NCBI GenBank assembly: GCA_035315065.1
Contig: DATFYM010000109.1
Coordinates: forward strand, 1-32,870
DNA length: 32,870 nucleotides
DNA from: DATFYM01 sp035315065
Lineage (GTDB): Bacteria > Acidobacteriota > Terriglobia > UBA7540
Direction of reading: 5' to 3'
Made by a program: the position numbers and the translations under genes. The notes under the pieces are model-generated. The model saw nothing but the letters and a program-made list of their open reading frames with translations. It had not been told where the DNA came from and did no database searches. Positions 23,172 through 30,041 of this stretch are shown in pieces; the stretch's first letter is position 1; every line of letters begins with the position of its first letter.

Positions 23172-23735
23172 CTACCGGTTCAGTTCCCGAAAGAGCCAGG
23201 CTCGGGCGACGCTCCAGTCGCGCTTAACGGTTCGAGCGGAAATGGCGAGCACTTCGGCAACTTCCTCGTCGGTGAGGCCTCCGAAAAACTTGAGCTCGAC
23301 AATGCGGCCTTGCCGCGGGTCCAGTTGAGACAGCCGCTCGAGAGCTTCATTCAGCTCCAGGAACTGCTCCGACTGTGCGGGGGAGAAGGCAATGGCAACG
23401 TCCAGGGAGATTTCCTGCTGCGAGCCGCCGCGCTTCTGCGCCAGCTTAGCCCGCGCGTGATCCACCAGGATGCGCCGCATCAGTTGCGCGGCCACCCCAA
23501 AAAAATGGGCGCGGTTTTGCCAGGTGATTTCCCGCTGTTCGATCAGCTTCAGATACGCTTCGTGAACCAGGGCCGTGGCCTGAAGGGTGTGGTCGGAGCG
23601 CTCCTGCCGCATGTAGCGCCGGGCGAGGCGCCGCAGTTCGTCGTAAACCAGAGGCACCAACACCGACTCAGCCTGGTGATCGCCGTTCTTGGCCTTCACC
23701 AGTAGCTGAGTGATTTCGCCGGGCGGAAGACCCAT
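23172..23735 (-). CDS. ECF sigma factor of the acidobacterial/planctomycete type
   Basis: Encodes 187 residues; GAGGGGTGAGG directly before the ATG. It matches the TIGR02999-like pattern: GEITQLLVKAKNGDHQAESVLVPLVYDELRRLARRYMRQER, HTLQATALVHEAYLKLI, RAHFFGVAAQLMRRILVDHARAK, then region 4 ELNEALERLSQLDPRQGRIVELKFFGGLTDEEVAEVLAISARTVKRDW. Proteins of this group are abundant in Acidobacteria and Planctomycetes and often lack a classical anti-sigma factor. None is adjacent here. The next gene on the strand is the GH2 enzyme, 57 bp away, so co-transcription is likely. Control of the carbohydrate locus is inferred. Confidence 0.94.
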   Translation of the reverse strand: MGLPPGEITQLLVKAKNGDHQAESVLVPLVYDELRRLARRYMRQERSDHTLQATALVHEAYLKLIEQREITWQNRAHFFGVAAQLMRRILVDHARAKLAQKRGGSQQEISLDVAIAFSPAQSEQFLELNEALERLSQLDPRQGRIVELKFFGGLTDEEVAEVLAISARTVKRDWSVARAWLFRELNR

Positions 23736-23896
23736 GCCTCACCCCTCTCTTAGCCATGCCGCTAGCGCTGGCGGTCATTCTACCTGCCTATCATCACGCA
23801 AGCAAGACGTTCAATCAAGGAGGGAAGTGAAAGGAAAGGAATAGACGAGGCCAAGTCCGGGGATCCAATGGGAAGCCATCGATGGACCGAAAGTGG

Positions 23897-23945
23897 GGCG
23901 AGCCCTCGCTCCCTGGGGCAAGGAGGGCAGGGAGGAGGGCTCGCC
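23897..23945 (-). terminator. Strong hairpin downstream of secreted-protein gene
   Basis: GGCGAGCCCTC (23897-23907) pairs with GAGGGCTCGCC (23935-23945), and the stem continues with CTCCCTG/CAGGGAG after a one-base bulge (about 18 bp in total). It lies about 25 nt downstream of the stop of the minus-strand gene ending at 23970. No T-run, so it is a terminator-like hairpin rather than a classical intrinsic terminator. Confidence 0.5.
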
Positions 23946-23969
23946 GTGAATCGCCGCAGTGAAACGGGG

Positions 23970-24416
23970 TTACTTCCCGTTGAGGAGGACCGGCAGGTGC
24001 TGGATCTGCTGAGGCACGCTGGCCAGCTCCCGGCCTTCCGACTTGGGCGCCGAGTAGTATAGGTCCGTGCCCAACTCAGCCAGATGCAGGACGCGAATCC
24101 TGACATGGCCGCCATTACGAGTCACGATCAACTCGCTCGCCTTGGTGGCGTCCGCCGTCGAGGTGGTCTGCGCCATCACCAGGCCGACGTTGCGGTCGCT
24201 TTGCCCGATCATGGCGATGACGGGAGAACCGGTGGAGTTGATGGTGAACGTGTAGTCTCCTGCCGGCAAGGTAGCCCGGCCCCACTGGGCATCAAAAGGC
24301 AGGGTGAACTGGCCCTGGCAGACCTGGGCGCTGGCGATCCCGGCAAAAATAAAGGCGCTCGCCAACGTCAGAACCAGGGTTCTTACCACCGTAGATGAAG
24401 TTCGGTTGGTTTTCAT
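23970..24416 (-). CDS. Small secreted protein of unknown function
   Basis: Encodes 148 residues with an ideal ribosome site (AAGGAGG, eight nucleotides before ATG). Residues 1-30 are a clear Sec signal peptide (MKTNRTSSTVVRTLVLTLASAFIFAGIASAQ, cleavage after ASA). The mature part begins VCQGQFTLPFDAQWGRATLPAGDYTFTI and continues as alternating strand-like segments (SPVIAMIGQ, SELIVTRNGGHVRIRVLHL), suggesting a small beta-barrel or sandwich. The family type, short secreted with LPAGDYTF, is common in acidobacteria by recollection but has no known function. It is divergent from the sensor-kinase gene and could be one of its targets, which is speculation. Confidence 0.75.
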   Translation of the reverse strand: MKTNRTSSTVVRTLVLTLASAFIFAGIASAQVCQGQFTLPFDAQWGRATLPAGDYTFTINSTGSPVIAMIGQSDRNVGLVMAQTTSTADATKASELIVTRNGGHVRIRVLHLAELGTDLYYSAPKSEGRELASVPQQIQHLPVLLNGK

Positions 24417-24798
24417 GACCTTTCCTCCTTATTCCGATGTCAGAGCGTCTTTTCTGCTCTCAATAAGTAAGGCGGGAACCCCAGGCGAAAAGGGACATGA
24501 CAGCAAGAGGATCTTACGCTGACTCAAGATATGGTAGTATATGGCGCGGTGTGGCCTACACCAGAGGCTTCTCGACCGCAAAGACGCTTTCAAAGAATAA
24601 TCATTGCTTTTGTTCCCCTGACCTTAAGGCTGGGCTTGAGAAAAGACGGGTGACGAGCTAATGAATGGCGTATTCCGGAATGAACGAGGTGGCCGCCGCA
24701 CACCTTGCCCTGAGCTTGTCGACAGGGCTTGTTTGCCGCGGGCTCTTGGCCCGTGCGAATCGGAACCTGTCCGCGGCACAAGATACTTTGGTTTGCTC

Positions 24799-27700
24799 AT
24801 GACTCCTTGGCGAGCAGGCTCACGATGGGCGGTAATCGCGGGGGCGGTCCTATTGTCTGCTTTGGCGAACTTGATGCTCACGTCTCCCGCGGTTGCGCTG
24901 AATCCTTCGCTGGATATTTCGCAATACGCGCACACGGTTTGGACGCTTCGCGATGGGTTCTTCCCCGGATATATCGAAGCGATGGCGCAGACGCGTGATG
25001 GTTACCTCTGGCTGGGCACGGAGTCCGGACTCGTTCGGTTCGATGGTGTTCGGTTCGTGCCTTGGAAGTCGCCGGCGGGCGAGCGTCTTCCCGGCAGCTT
25101 CATCACGGGGCTGCTCGCCGCCCGCGACGGCAGCCTTTGGATTGGCACCCGTGGAGGATTGGCGCGCTGGAAGGATGGCAAGCTCACGGATTACCCGGAG
25201 CTTGCCGGCCACCGCGTTGATGCGCTCGTTGAGGATCGTGCAGGGACGGTGTGGAGCAGCGCTGGATGGGAGGATCCTGCCAGTCAACTCTGCGCGATCG
25301 AGAGCAGTCGCGTCCAGTGTTATGGAAATGATGGCAGTCTCGGCAAGGGAGTTTCGTCTTTGTATGATGATAGGGACGGCAAACTCTGGGTCGCAGCGGA
25401 GACGGGGCTGTGGCGTTGGAGGCCTGGTCCTCCGAAGCTCTACCCGGTGCGAGATTCTCACGGCCTGATCCACTCCCTGATTGGGGATGACAACGGCACC
25501 ATCTTGATCGCCATGAGCCGAGGAGTCGAACGGCTCGTGGATGGAAAGCCCGAGTCGTATCCGCTTCCCGCCGTTGGTCGGCAGCTCCAGCCGACATCGC
25601 TACTCCGCGATCGCAACGGCGGCCTGTGGATCGGGACACTGGCTCAGGGTCTCCTGCACCTGCACCAGGGGCGAATGGATCGCTTCACGCAAGCCAACGG
25701 ACTGTCCAGCGACACCGTTTCTAGTATCTTCGAAGATCACGAAGGCGATATTTGGGTCGCTACTCTCAGCGGGCTCGATCGTTTTCGCGACTTGGCCGTC
25801 ACCACGATTTCCGTGAAACAAGGCTTGTCGAACGATTACGTTCAGTCAGTTCTGGCAACCCGGGACGGCGGCGTTTGGCTGGGCACGCTGAATGGCCTGA
25901 ACCGATGGAAGGATGGGACGGTTACGATTTACCGCAAGCATCGAACACAAGCCGTTAGCCGCGTTGCGAGCACATCCGTCGTGCGCGAGGTCATCGACAA
26001 TGACTTGCCACGTGGTGGCGTGCAGTCCCTCTTTCAGGACAGTCGCGGGCGAGTTTGGGTGTTCACAAAAGACGGACTTGCTTATTTCGAGGATGGTCGA
26101 TTTACGCCGGTAAGAGCGGCTGGTGACGGATCTACACTCTCGGTCGCGGGCGATAACTTAGAGAATCTCTGGATCAGCAACGTGAACCGCGGCCTTTTAC
26201 ATCTGCTTCGAGGCAAGGTGGTTGAAGCTCTCCCCTGGACAAAGTTCGGAGGAAGGTATGCGACGTCTCTGGTATTCGATCCTCTCGGCGGAGGCCTTTG
26301 GCTCGGATTTGCTCAGGGCGGCGTGTCGTATTTCAAAGACGGGCAGGTTCGTAAATCCTATGCCAGTGTCGACGGGCTGGGCGACGGCTGGGTCATCGGT
26401 CTTCAACTCGACCGCGACGGCACGCTCTGGGCCTCGACCGAGGGCGGCCTGAGCCGGGTGAAAAACGGGAGGGTTGCCACCCTCAACGATAAGAACGGTT
26501 TGCCCTGCAACACCATTCGCGCGACCGTCGAAGACGACTCCCATGCGTTGTGGATGTACACCGCCTGCGGCCTGGTGCGGATCGCCCGGGCCGAGTTGGA
26601 CGGGTGGGCTGCAGCCGTAGACAAGGACCCAAAGCGGACCGTCCAGATCACAGCGTTCGACAACTCGGATGGCGCTCCGAGCCATCTGGTCCATAGCGGC
26701 TTTACCCCCCTTGTCGCCAAATCCGCGGATGGTCGATTGTGGTTCGCGACTTTCGAGGGAGTGCGGGTCATCGACCCTCGCCAGATTTCGTTCAACCCGC
26801 TTCCCCCACCGGTGCACATCGAGCAAGTCACCGCCGACCGTATCACCTACGAGGCGACTTCACAGTTGCGCCTCCCTTCACTTGTTCGCGATCTTCAGAT
26901 CGACTTCACCGCGCTCAGTTTGGTTGCACCGGAAAAGGTCCGCTTTCGGTACCGGCTCGAGGGCCGGGACCGCGATTGGCAGGACGTCGGAAGCCGCCGC
27001 CAGGCTTTCTATACGGATCTTCCTCCCGCCAATTACCACTTCCGCGTGACGGCGTCCAACAATAGCGGTGTCTGGAACCAGGCGGGCGCATCCTGGGATT
27101 TTTCCACCGCCCCGGCGTACTATCAGACCAACTGGTTCCGTCTGGCGTGCGCAGCCGTTTTTGCGGCACTGCTCTGGTGCCTGTATTGGCTGCGCCTCCG
27201 TCGCGTCGCGCTGCAGTTCAACATGCGCTTGGAAGAGCGTGTTGGCGAGCGCACGCGTATTGCCGGGGAACTGCACGACACGTTGTTGCAGAGCTTCCAG
27301 GGCTTGATGCTGCGCTTCCAAACGGTGGTGGAGCTGCTTCCCGGACGCCCCCTCGAAGCGAAGCAAGCCCTCGAAGTTGCTCTCGAGCGGGCAGACGAGG
27401 CGATCGGCGAGGGCCGCGATGCCGTTCATGAATTACGTTCCTCCCGACTCGTCGGCAACGACCTTGTGCAAGCAGTGACGGCGATAGGTGAAGAGTTCGC
27501 GGCCAACGATGCCAGCGGGCATGCGGCAAAGTTCCGTATGGTGGTGGAAGGTGCGCCGCGCACCCTGCGCCTGATCCTCCGGGACGAAATCTACCAGATT
27601 GGACGCGAAGCGTTATGGAATGCTTTCCGGCATGCGCAGGCGCGCCTGATCGAGGCGGAAATTGCGTATAGCAGGTCCACGCTTCGGTTGCGCATCCGGG

Positions 27701-27891
27701 ATGATGGGATCGGCATCAATCCGATAGTCCTCGATCAAGGTGGACGTGCCGGACATTGGGGCTTGCCGGGAATGCGCGAGCGTGCCCAACGCATCGGCGG
27801 GCGACTGGATCTTTGGAGCCGGCTTGGCGGCGGCGTCGAGATTGAGCTGAGCATCCCGGGCTCCATTGCTTACGAGACATCCCAACCCTAG
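24799..27891 (+). CDS. Beta-propeller sensor histidine kinase (two-component)
   Basis: Encodes 1030 residues from ATG 24799, which begins a signal/anchor sequence (MTPWRAGSRWAVIAGAVLLSALANLML). A longer start at 24661 would translate a repeat-like stretch (CCCTGAGCTTGTCGACAGGG) and is less likely, although neither start has a strong ribosome site. The extracytoplasmic part holds about fourteen reg_prop blades (DGYLWLGTESGL, DGSLWIGTRGGL, DGTLWASTEGGL, DGRLWFATFEGV and others), enough for two seven-bladed propellers. A Y_Y_Y domain (VRFRYRLEGRDRDWQ...NYHFRVTASN), a membrane helix (WFRLACAAVFAALLWCLYWL) and a HisKA_3 domain with RIAGELHDTLLQ (His about 826) follow. The HATPase has EALWNAFRHA, DDGIGIN and GLPGMRERA. 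It phosphorylates the regulator 41 bp downstream; the ligand is unknown. Confidence 0.94.
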   Translation: MTPWRAGSRWAVIAGAVLLSALANLMLTSPAVALNPSLDISQYAHTVWTLRDGFFPGYIEAMAQTRDGYLWLGTESGLVRFDGVRFVPWKSPAGERLPGSFITGLLAARDGSLWIGTRGGLARWKDGKLTDYPELAGHRVDALVEDRAGTVWSSAGWEDPASQLCAIESSRVQCYGNDGSLGKGVSSLYDDRDGKLWVAAETGLWRWRPGPPKLYPVRDSHGLIHSLIGDDNGTILIAMSRGVERLVDGKPESYPLPAVGRQLQPTSLLRDRNGGLWIGTLAQGLLHLHQGRMDRFTQANGLSSDTVSSIFEDHEGDIWVATLSGLDRFRDLAVTTISVKQGLSNDYVQSVLATRDGGVWLGTLNGLNRWKDGTVTIYRKHRTQAVSRVASTSVVREVIDNDLPRGGVQSLFQDSRGRVWVFTKDGLAYFEDGRFTPVRAAGDGSTLSVAGDNLENLWISNVNRGLLHLLRGKVVEALPWTKFGGRYATSLVFDPLGGGLWLGFAQGGVSYFKDGQVRKSYASVDGLGDGWVIGLQLDRDGTLWASTEGGLSRVKNGRVATLNDKNGLPCNTIRATVEDDSHALWMYTACGLVRIARAELDGWAAAVDKDPKRTVQITAFDNSDGAPSHLVHSGFTPLVAKSADGRLWFATFEGVRVIDPRQISFNPLPPPVHIEQVTADRITYEATSQLRLPSLVRDLQIDFTALSLVAPEKVRFRYRLEGRDRDWQDVGSRRQAFYTDLPPANYHFRVTASNNSGVWNQAGASWDFSTAPAYYQTNWFRLACAAVFAALLWCLYWLRLRRVALQFNMRLEERVGERTRIAGELHDTLLQSFQGLMLRFQTVVELLPGRPLEAKQALEVALERADEAIGEGRDAVHELRSSRLVGNDLVQAVTAIGEEFAANDASGHAAKFRMVVEGAPRTLRLILRDEIYQIGREALWNAFRHAQARLIEAEIAYSRSTLRLRIRDDGIGINPIVLDQGGRAGHWGLPGMRERAQRIGGRLDLWSRLGGGVEIELSIPGSIAYETSQP

Positions 27892-27900
27892 CGCGGTTTA

Positions 27901-27923
27901 CCGTTATTCCCCTAAAATAACGG
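27901..27923 (+). promoter_or_regulatory. Perfect CCGTTATT/AATAACGG palindrome between kinase and regulator genes
   Basis: CCGTTATT (27901-27908) and AATAACGG (27916-27923) form perfect 8-bp arms around CCCCTAA, ten bases after the kinase stop and ten before the regulator start. The half-site CCGTTATT recurs at 28593-28600, and CTGTTATT at 28613-28620, ahead of the DoxX-like gene. Either an operator of the response regulator or a processing hairpin. Confidence 0.45.
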
Positions 27924-27932
27924 AACGAACTC

Positions 27933-28565
27933 ATGAGCACCGAGCCTAAGCTGATTCGCATCCTGACGGTGGATGACCATCCGCTCCTCCGCGAAGGCAT
28001 CGCTGCGCTTGTCGCCAGCCAGTCGGACATGAAGTTAGTCGGCGAAGCCACCAACGGGCGCGAGGCTCTGGAACAGTTCCGAAAGCTCCATCCGGATGTC
28101 ACCCTAATGGACCTGCAGATGCCGGAGATGAAAGGAATCGATGCGATCATTGCGATTCGTGGCGAATTCCCCAAAGCAAGAGTCATCGTGCTGACCACCT
28201 ACACGGGTGATGTCCAGATTTTGCGGGCTCTCAAGGCTGGGGCCCAGGCTTACCTGCTCAAAGGCCTCTTGCGCAAGGAACTTTTGGAAACGATTCGCGC
28301 CGTCCATGCGGGCCAAAAGCGTATTCCCCCCGAAGTCGCCGCGCAACTCGCCGACTATGCCGGCGATGAAGCGTTGAGCGCACGCGAAATCGAGGTGCTG
28401 CAGTTGATTGCCGGCGGGAATGCGAACAAACAGATCGCCTTCCAGCTTTCCATCACCGAGGAAACCGTCAAGGGCCACGTCAAGAATATTCTCTCCAAGC
28501 TGTCTGCCAACGACCGCACTCACGCCGTCACCATCGGTCTGAAGCGCGGAATCATTCAATTGTAG
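27933..28565 (+). CDS. NarL/LuxR-family response regulator
   Basis: Encodes 210 residues. The receiver domain (about 8-125) has the acidic pair D14-D15 (VDDHPLLREGI), phospho-acceptor D60 (VTLMDLQMPEM), T88 and K110 (YLLKG). A LuxR-type HTH (about 143-205) has LSAREIEVLQLIAGGNANKQIAFQLSITEETVKGHVKNILSKL. It is the cognate partner of the upstream kinase, with a 41-bp gap and a palindrome between them. The next genes on the strand are the DoxX-like and lasso-peptide genes, so the regulator is a natural candidate to control the lasso cluster, but no binding site is proven. Confidence 0.96.
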   Translation: MSTEPKLIRILTVDDHPLLREGIAALVASQSDMKLVGEATNGREALEQFRKLHPDVTLMDLQMPEMKGIDAIIAIRGEFPKARVIVLTTYTGDVQILRALKAGAQAYLLKGLLRKELLETIRAVHAGQKRIPPEVAAQLADYAGDEALSAREIEVLQLIAGGNANKQIAFQLSITEETVKGHVKNILSKLSANDRTHAVTIGLKRGIIQL

Positions 28566-28567
28566 AC

Positions 28568-28581
28568 CCCTCGAAAGAGGG
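28568..28581 (+). terminator. Short CCCTC-GAAA-GAGGG hairpin after response regulator
   Basis: A five-bp GC stem closed by a GAAA tetraloop lies directly after the response-regulator stop. No T-run follows. It may end or process the two-component transcript, or merely be a stable RNA element. Confidence 0.35.
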
Positions 28582-28592
28582 ATAGGCCAATC

Positions 28593-28620
28593 CCGTTATT
28601 GAGGGTTGCAACCTGTTATT
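28593..28620 (+). promoter_or_regulatory. Direct repeat CCGTTATT/CTGTTATT upstream of DoxX-like and lasso genes
   Basis: CCGTTATT (28593-28600) and CTGTTATT (28613-28620) stand exactly 20 bp apart (about two helix turns) and flank the palindrome GGTTGCAACC. The same octamer forms the palindrome at 27901-27923. Spacing and repetition suggest binding sites for a dimeric regulator such as the adjacent LuxR-type protein. Confidence 0.45.
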
Positions 28621-28650
28621 AATCATCTAAGCTGGCTCCCGGAGGTACTT

Positions 28651-29025
28651 ATGCAACGTCTATTCTCGGGGTTCCCCGACGGCTGGCCGGGGATGAGTAT
28701 TCTGTTCCTGCGCTTAGGCGCCGGCATTCTCTTGATCTATGATGCGATTGCTGGACCGCTCAGAACGCCTCAAGCTCTAGCACCCCTAACGGAATCACTA
28801 GGTGTGGGTGCCGGAATATTCCTGGTCGCTGGCTTATGGACCCCCATCTCAGGAGTGCTGGCAGCCATCCTGGAGTTGTGGATCGCCTTTTCGCGAGCCA
28901 GCGATCTGCGCGGCGCCCTTCTGCTGGCGGTCCTCGGCGCTGGTTTGGCAATGCTCGGACCTGGTGCCTGGTCTGTCGATGCCCGCCTTTTTGGAAGAAG
29001 GCGTATCGATTTTCCGCATCAGTAG
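28651..29025 (+). CDS. DoxX-like four-helix membrane protein
   Basis: Encodes 124 residues from ATG 28651, chosen for GGAGG five to six nucleotides upstream; an in-frame start at 28606 has no ribosome site. Four membrane helices (about 14-31, 48-64, 65-82, 87-104) with R21 in FLRLGAGILL and the C-terminal GPGAWSVDARLFGRRRI resemble DoxX-family small membrane proteins, a diverse group linked to oxidoreductases and stress. The gene lies between the response regulator and the first lasso gene. It may be part of the lasso operon (131-bp gap) or a separate unit under the CCGTTATT repeats. A role in lasso peptide export or immunity is speculation. Confidence 0.72.
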   Translation: MQRLFSGFPDGWPGMSILFLRLGAGILLIYDAIAGPLRTPQALAPLTESLGVGAGIFLVAGLWTPISGVLAAILELWIAFSRASDLRGALLLAVLGAGLAMLGPGAWSVDARLFGRRRIDFPHQ

Positions 29026-29128
29026 GGTTTGTCCCCGTCACCTCTAAAGTGGTATTCCCCAACCTTACCATCTAGCTGACCACCTACACCCCCATCTAGG
29101 GTTGTTCGACGCAGGGAGGGGCTTCAGA

Positions 29129-29152
29129 ATGCATTTCGAAAAGCGAGACTGA
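29129..29152 (+). CDS. Seven-residue upstream leader minigene
   Basis: ATG 29129 has a strong GGGAGGGG site seven nucleotides upstream and encodes MHFEKRD, ending in TGA at 29150-29152. The stop is four nucleotides before the ATG of the lasso B1 gene, which itself has only a weak ribosome site. This is the layout of a short leader that couples translation into the next gene. No attenuator hairpin is evident, and a fortuitous ORF is possible. Confidence 0.35.
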   Translation: MHFEKRD

Positions 29153-29156
29153 ACGC

Positions 29157-29447
29157 ATGGCGGAACAAACTTCGACCGGCAGAATTAGAGTGAATCCGGA
29201 AGCTGCTGCTTCCATTCATGACGACGGCTTAGTCATCTTGCACGTTCCCAGCGGGCGAATATTTACTTCCAACCGGACGGGGGCGCGCGTCTGGCAGTGT
29301 CTCCAGCAGCAGCTCCCATTAGAGGCCATCGCGGCGGAAATCAGCGATGACTACGGGATCGATCCAGCGACAGCACGAAAAGATGCCGTGTGCTTCTTGG
29401 CCGAACTTCAACGAAACGGGCTGACGGAGCGAGGAGCTGACCAATGA
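29157..29447 (+). CDS. Lasso peptide biosynthesis PqqD-like protein (B1, RRE)
   Basis: Encodes 96 residues. It is a stand-alone RiPP recognition element of the PqqD family: RIRVNPEAAASIHDDGLVILHVPSGRIFTSNRTGARVWQCL forms the three-strand/helix start, and PLEAIAAEISDDYGIDPATARKDAVCFLAELQRNGL forms the closing helices. Such proteins bind the precursor leader (the YxxPxL motif) and deliver it to the protease B2. The stop overlaps the B2 start by four bases (ATGA), so production is coupled. Its own ribosome site is poor, and a seven-codon leader precedes it. Proteobacterial clusters usually have B1 and B2 fused as one B protein; here they are split, as in Gram-positive-type and several other clusters. 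Identity rests on the fold pattern plus context. Confidence 0.9.
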   Translation: MAEQTSTGRIRVNPEAAASIHDDGLVILHVPSGRIFTSNRTGARVWQCLQQQLPLEAIAAEISDDYGIDPATARKDAVCFLAELQRNGLTERGADQ

Positions 29448-29824
29448 AACAGGCGTGGCTCGTGTTCAGCGCTCTGTACGAGCTCGCCCGTTACGATGTG
29501 ATCAGCTCGTGGCGCGGCGTTGCCAACATTCATCGGCGGTTAGGCGGGCAGCCCGTCACCTCGAAACCAGCCAGCGACGAGCTGGTACGAACCATTTGCG
29601 ACGCTGCTCTTTTGGCGGCTTGCTTGTACTGGAAGCCCGTGCTCTGCCTGCAACGATCGGTATGCACGGTGCGATTGCTTAGAAAGCGTGATGTGCCCGC
29701 GCGCCTGGTGATCGGTTATCGCACCGGACCCTTCTTTTCGCACGCCTGGGCAGAAGTGGAAGGTCGCATCGTGAATGACTCGCCCACCTATCGGGAGCGG
29801 TTGCAAGTGCTTTACACGGCCTAA
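29444..29824 (+). CDS. Lasso peptide transglutaminase-like leader peptidase (B2)
   Basis: Encodes 126 residues. It cleaves the leader from the precursor so that the new N-terminal amine can enter the ring. The Cys-His-Asp triad is in place: C68 in KPVLCLQRSVCTVRLL, H100 in FFSHAWAEVEG, D112 in RIVNDSP, and the intervening RDVPARLVIGYRTGPF matches the B2 family. The N-terminal RRE half of proteobacterial fused B proteins is absent because B1 is separate. It overlaps B1 by four bases. A 217-bp gap holding a large perfect hairpin separates it from the synthetase gene. Because the gap is hairpin-rich, the two may differ in expression level. Confidence 0.93.
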   Translation: MKQAWLVFSALYELARYDVISSWRGVANIHRRLGGQPVTSKPASDELVRTICDAALLAACLYWKPVLCLQRSVCTVRLLRKRDVPARLVIGYRTGPFFSHAWAEVEGRIVNDSPTYRERLQVLYTA

Positions 29825-29838
29825 GTGCTGCATTTGAT

Positions 29839-30012
29839 AAATACCGTAACGAATGGAAGCGGGGTTCGGGATTCGGGGTTTGGGGTTCGCAGAGGAAGAT
29901 TACGGTGCGGGATTTCTTCTGCGAGCCCGAGAGCCGAGCCGCGAATCATGGTTCCTCTGCGAACCCCAAACCCCGAATCCCGAACCCCGATACGTTAGCG
30001 TATTTATGAAAT
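29839..30012. repeat. Perfect 37-bp inverted repeat between lasso B2 and C
   Basis: Arms at 29861-29897 and 29952-29988 are exact reverse complements over 37 bp (ending GGTTCGCAGAGGAA on the left), with a 54-nt loop. The stem extends outward with AATACCGTAACG against CGTTAGCGTATT (two mismatches). The arms are built of GGGGTTCGGGATTC/GGGGTTTGGGGTTC units, so it belongs to the window's quasi-palindrome class. It lies immediately upstream of the start of the abbreviated synthetase gene. Confidence 0.92.
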
Positions 30013-30041
30013 GAGCGACTAAGGAGAAAGAGGAGCAGATC

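Noticed and set aside
24661..24798. N-terminal extension of the sensor kinase
   Set aside because: The stretch is repeat-like (CCCTGAGCTTGTCGACAGGG) and precedes the signal sequence that starts at 24799.
29825..30041. Search for a second lasso precursor in the B2-C gap
   Set aside because: The gap is a large hairpin; no frame with a YxxPxL leader was found.
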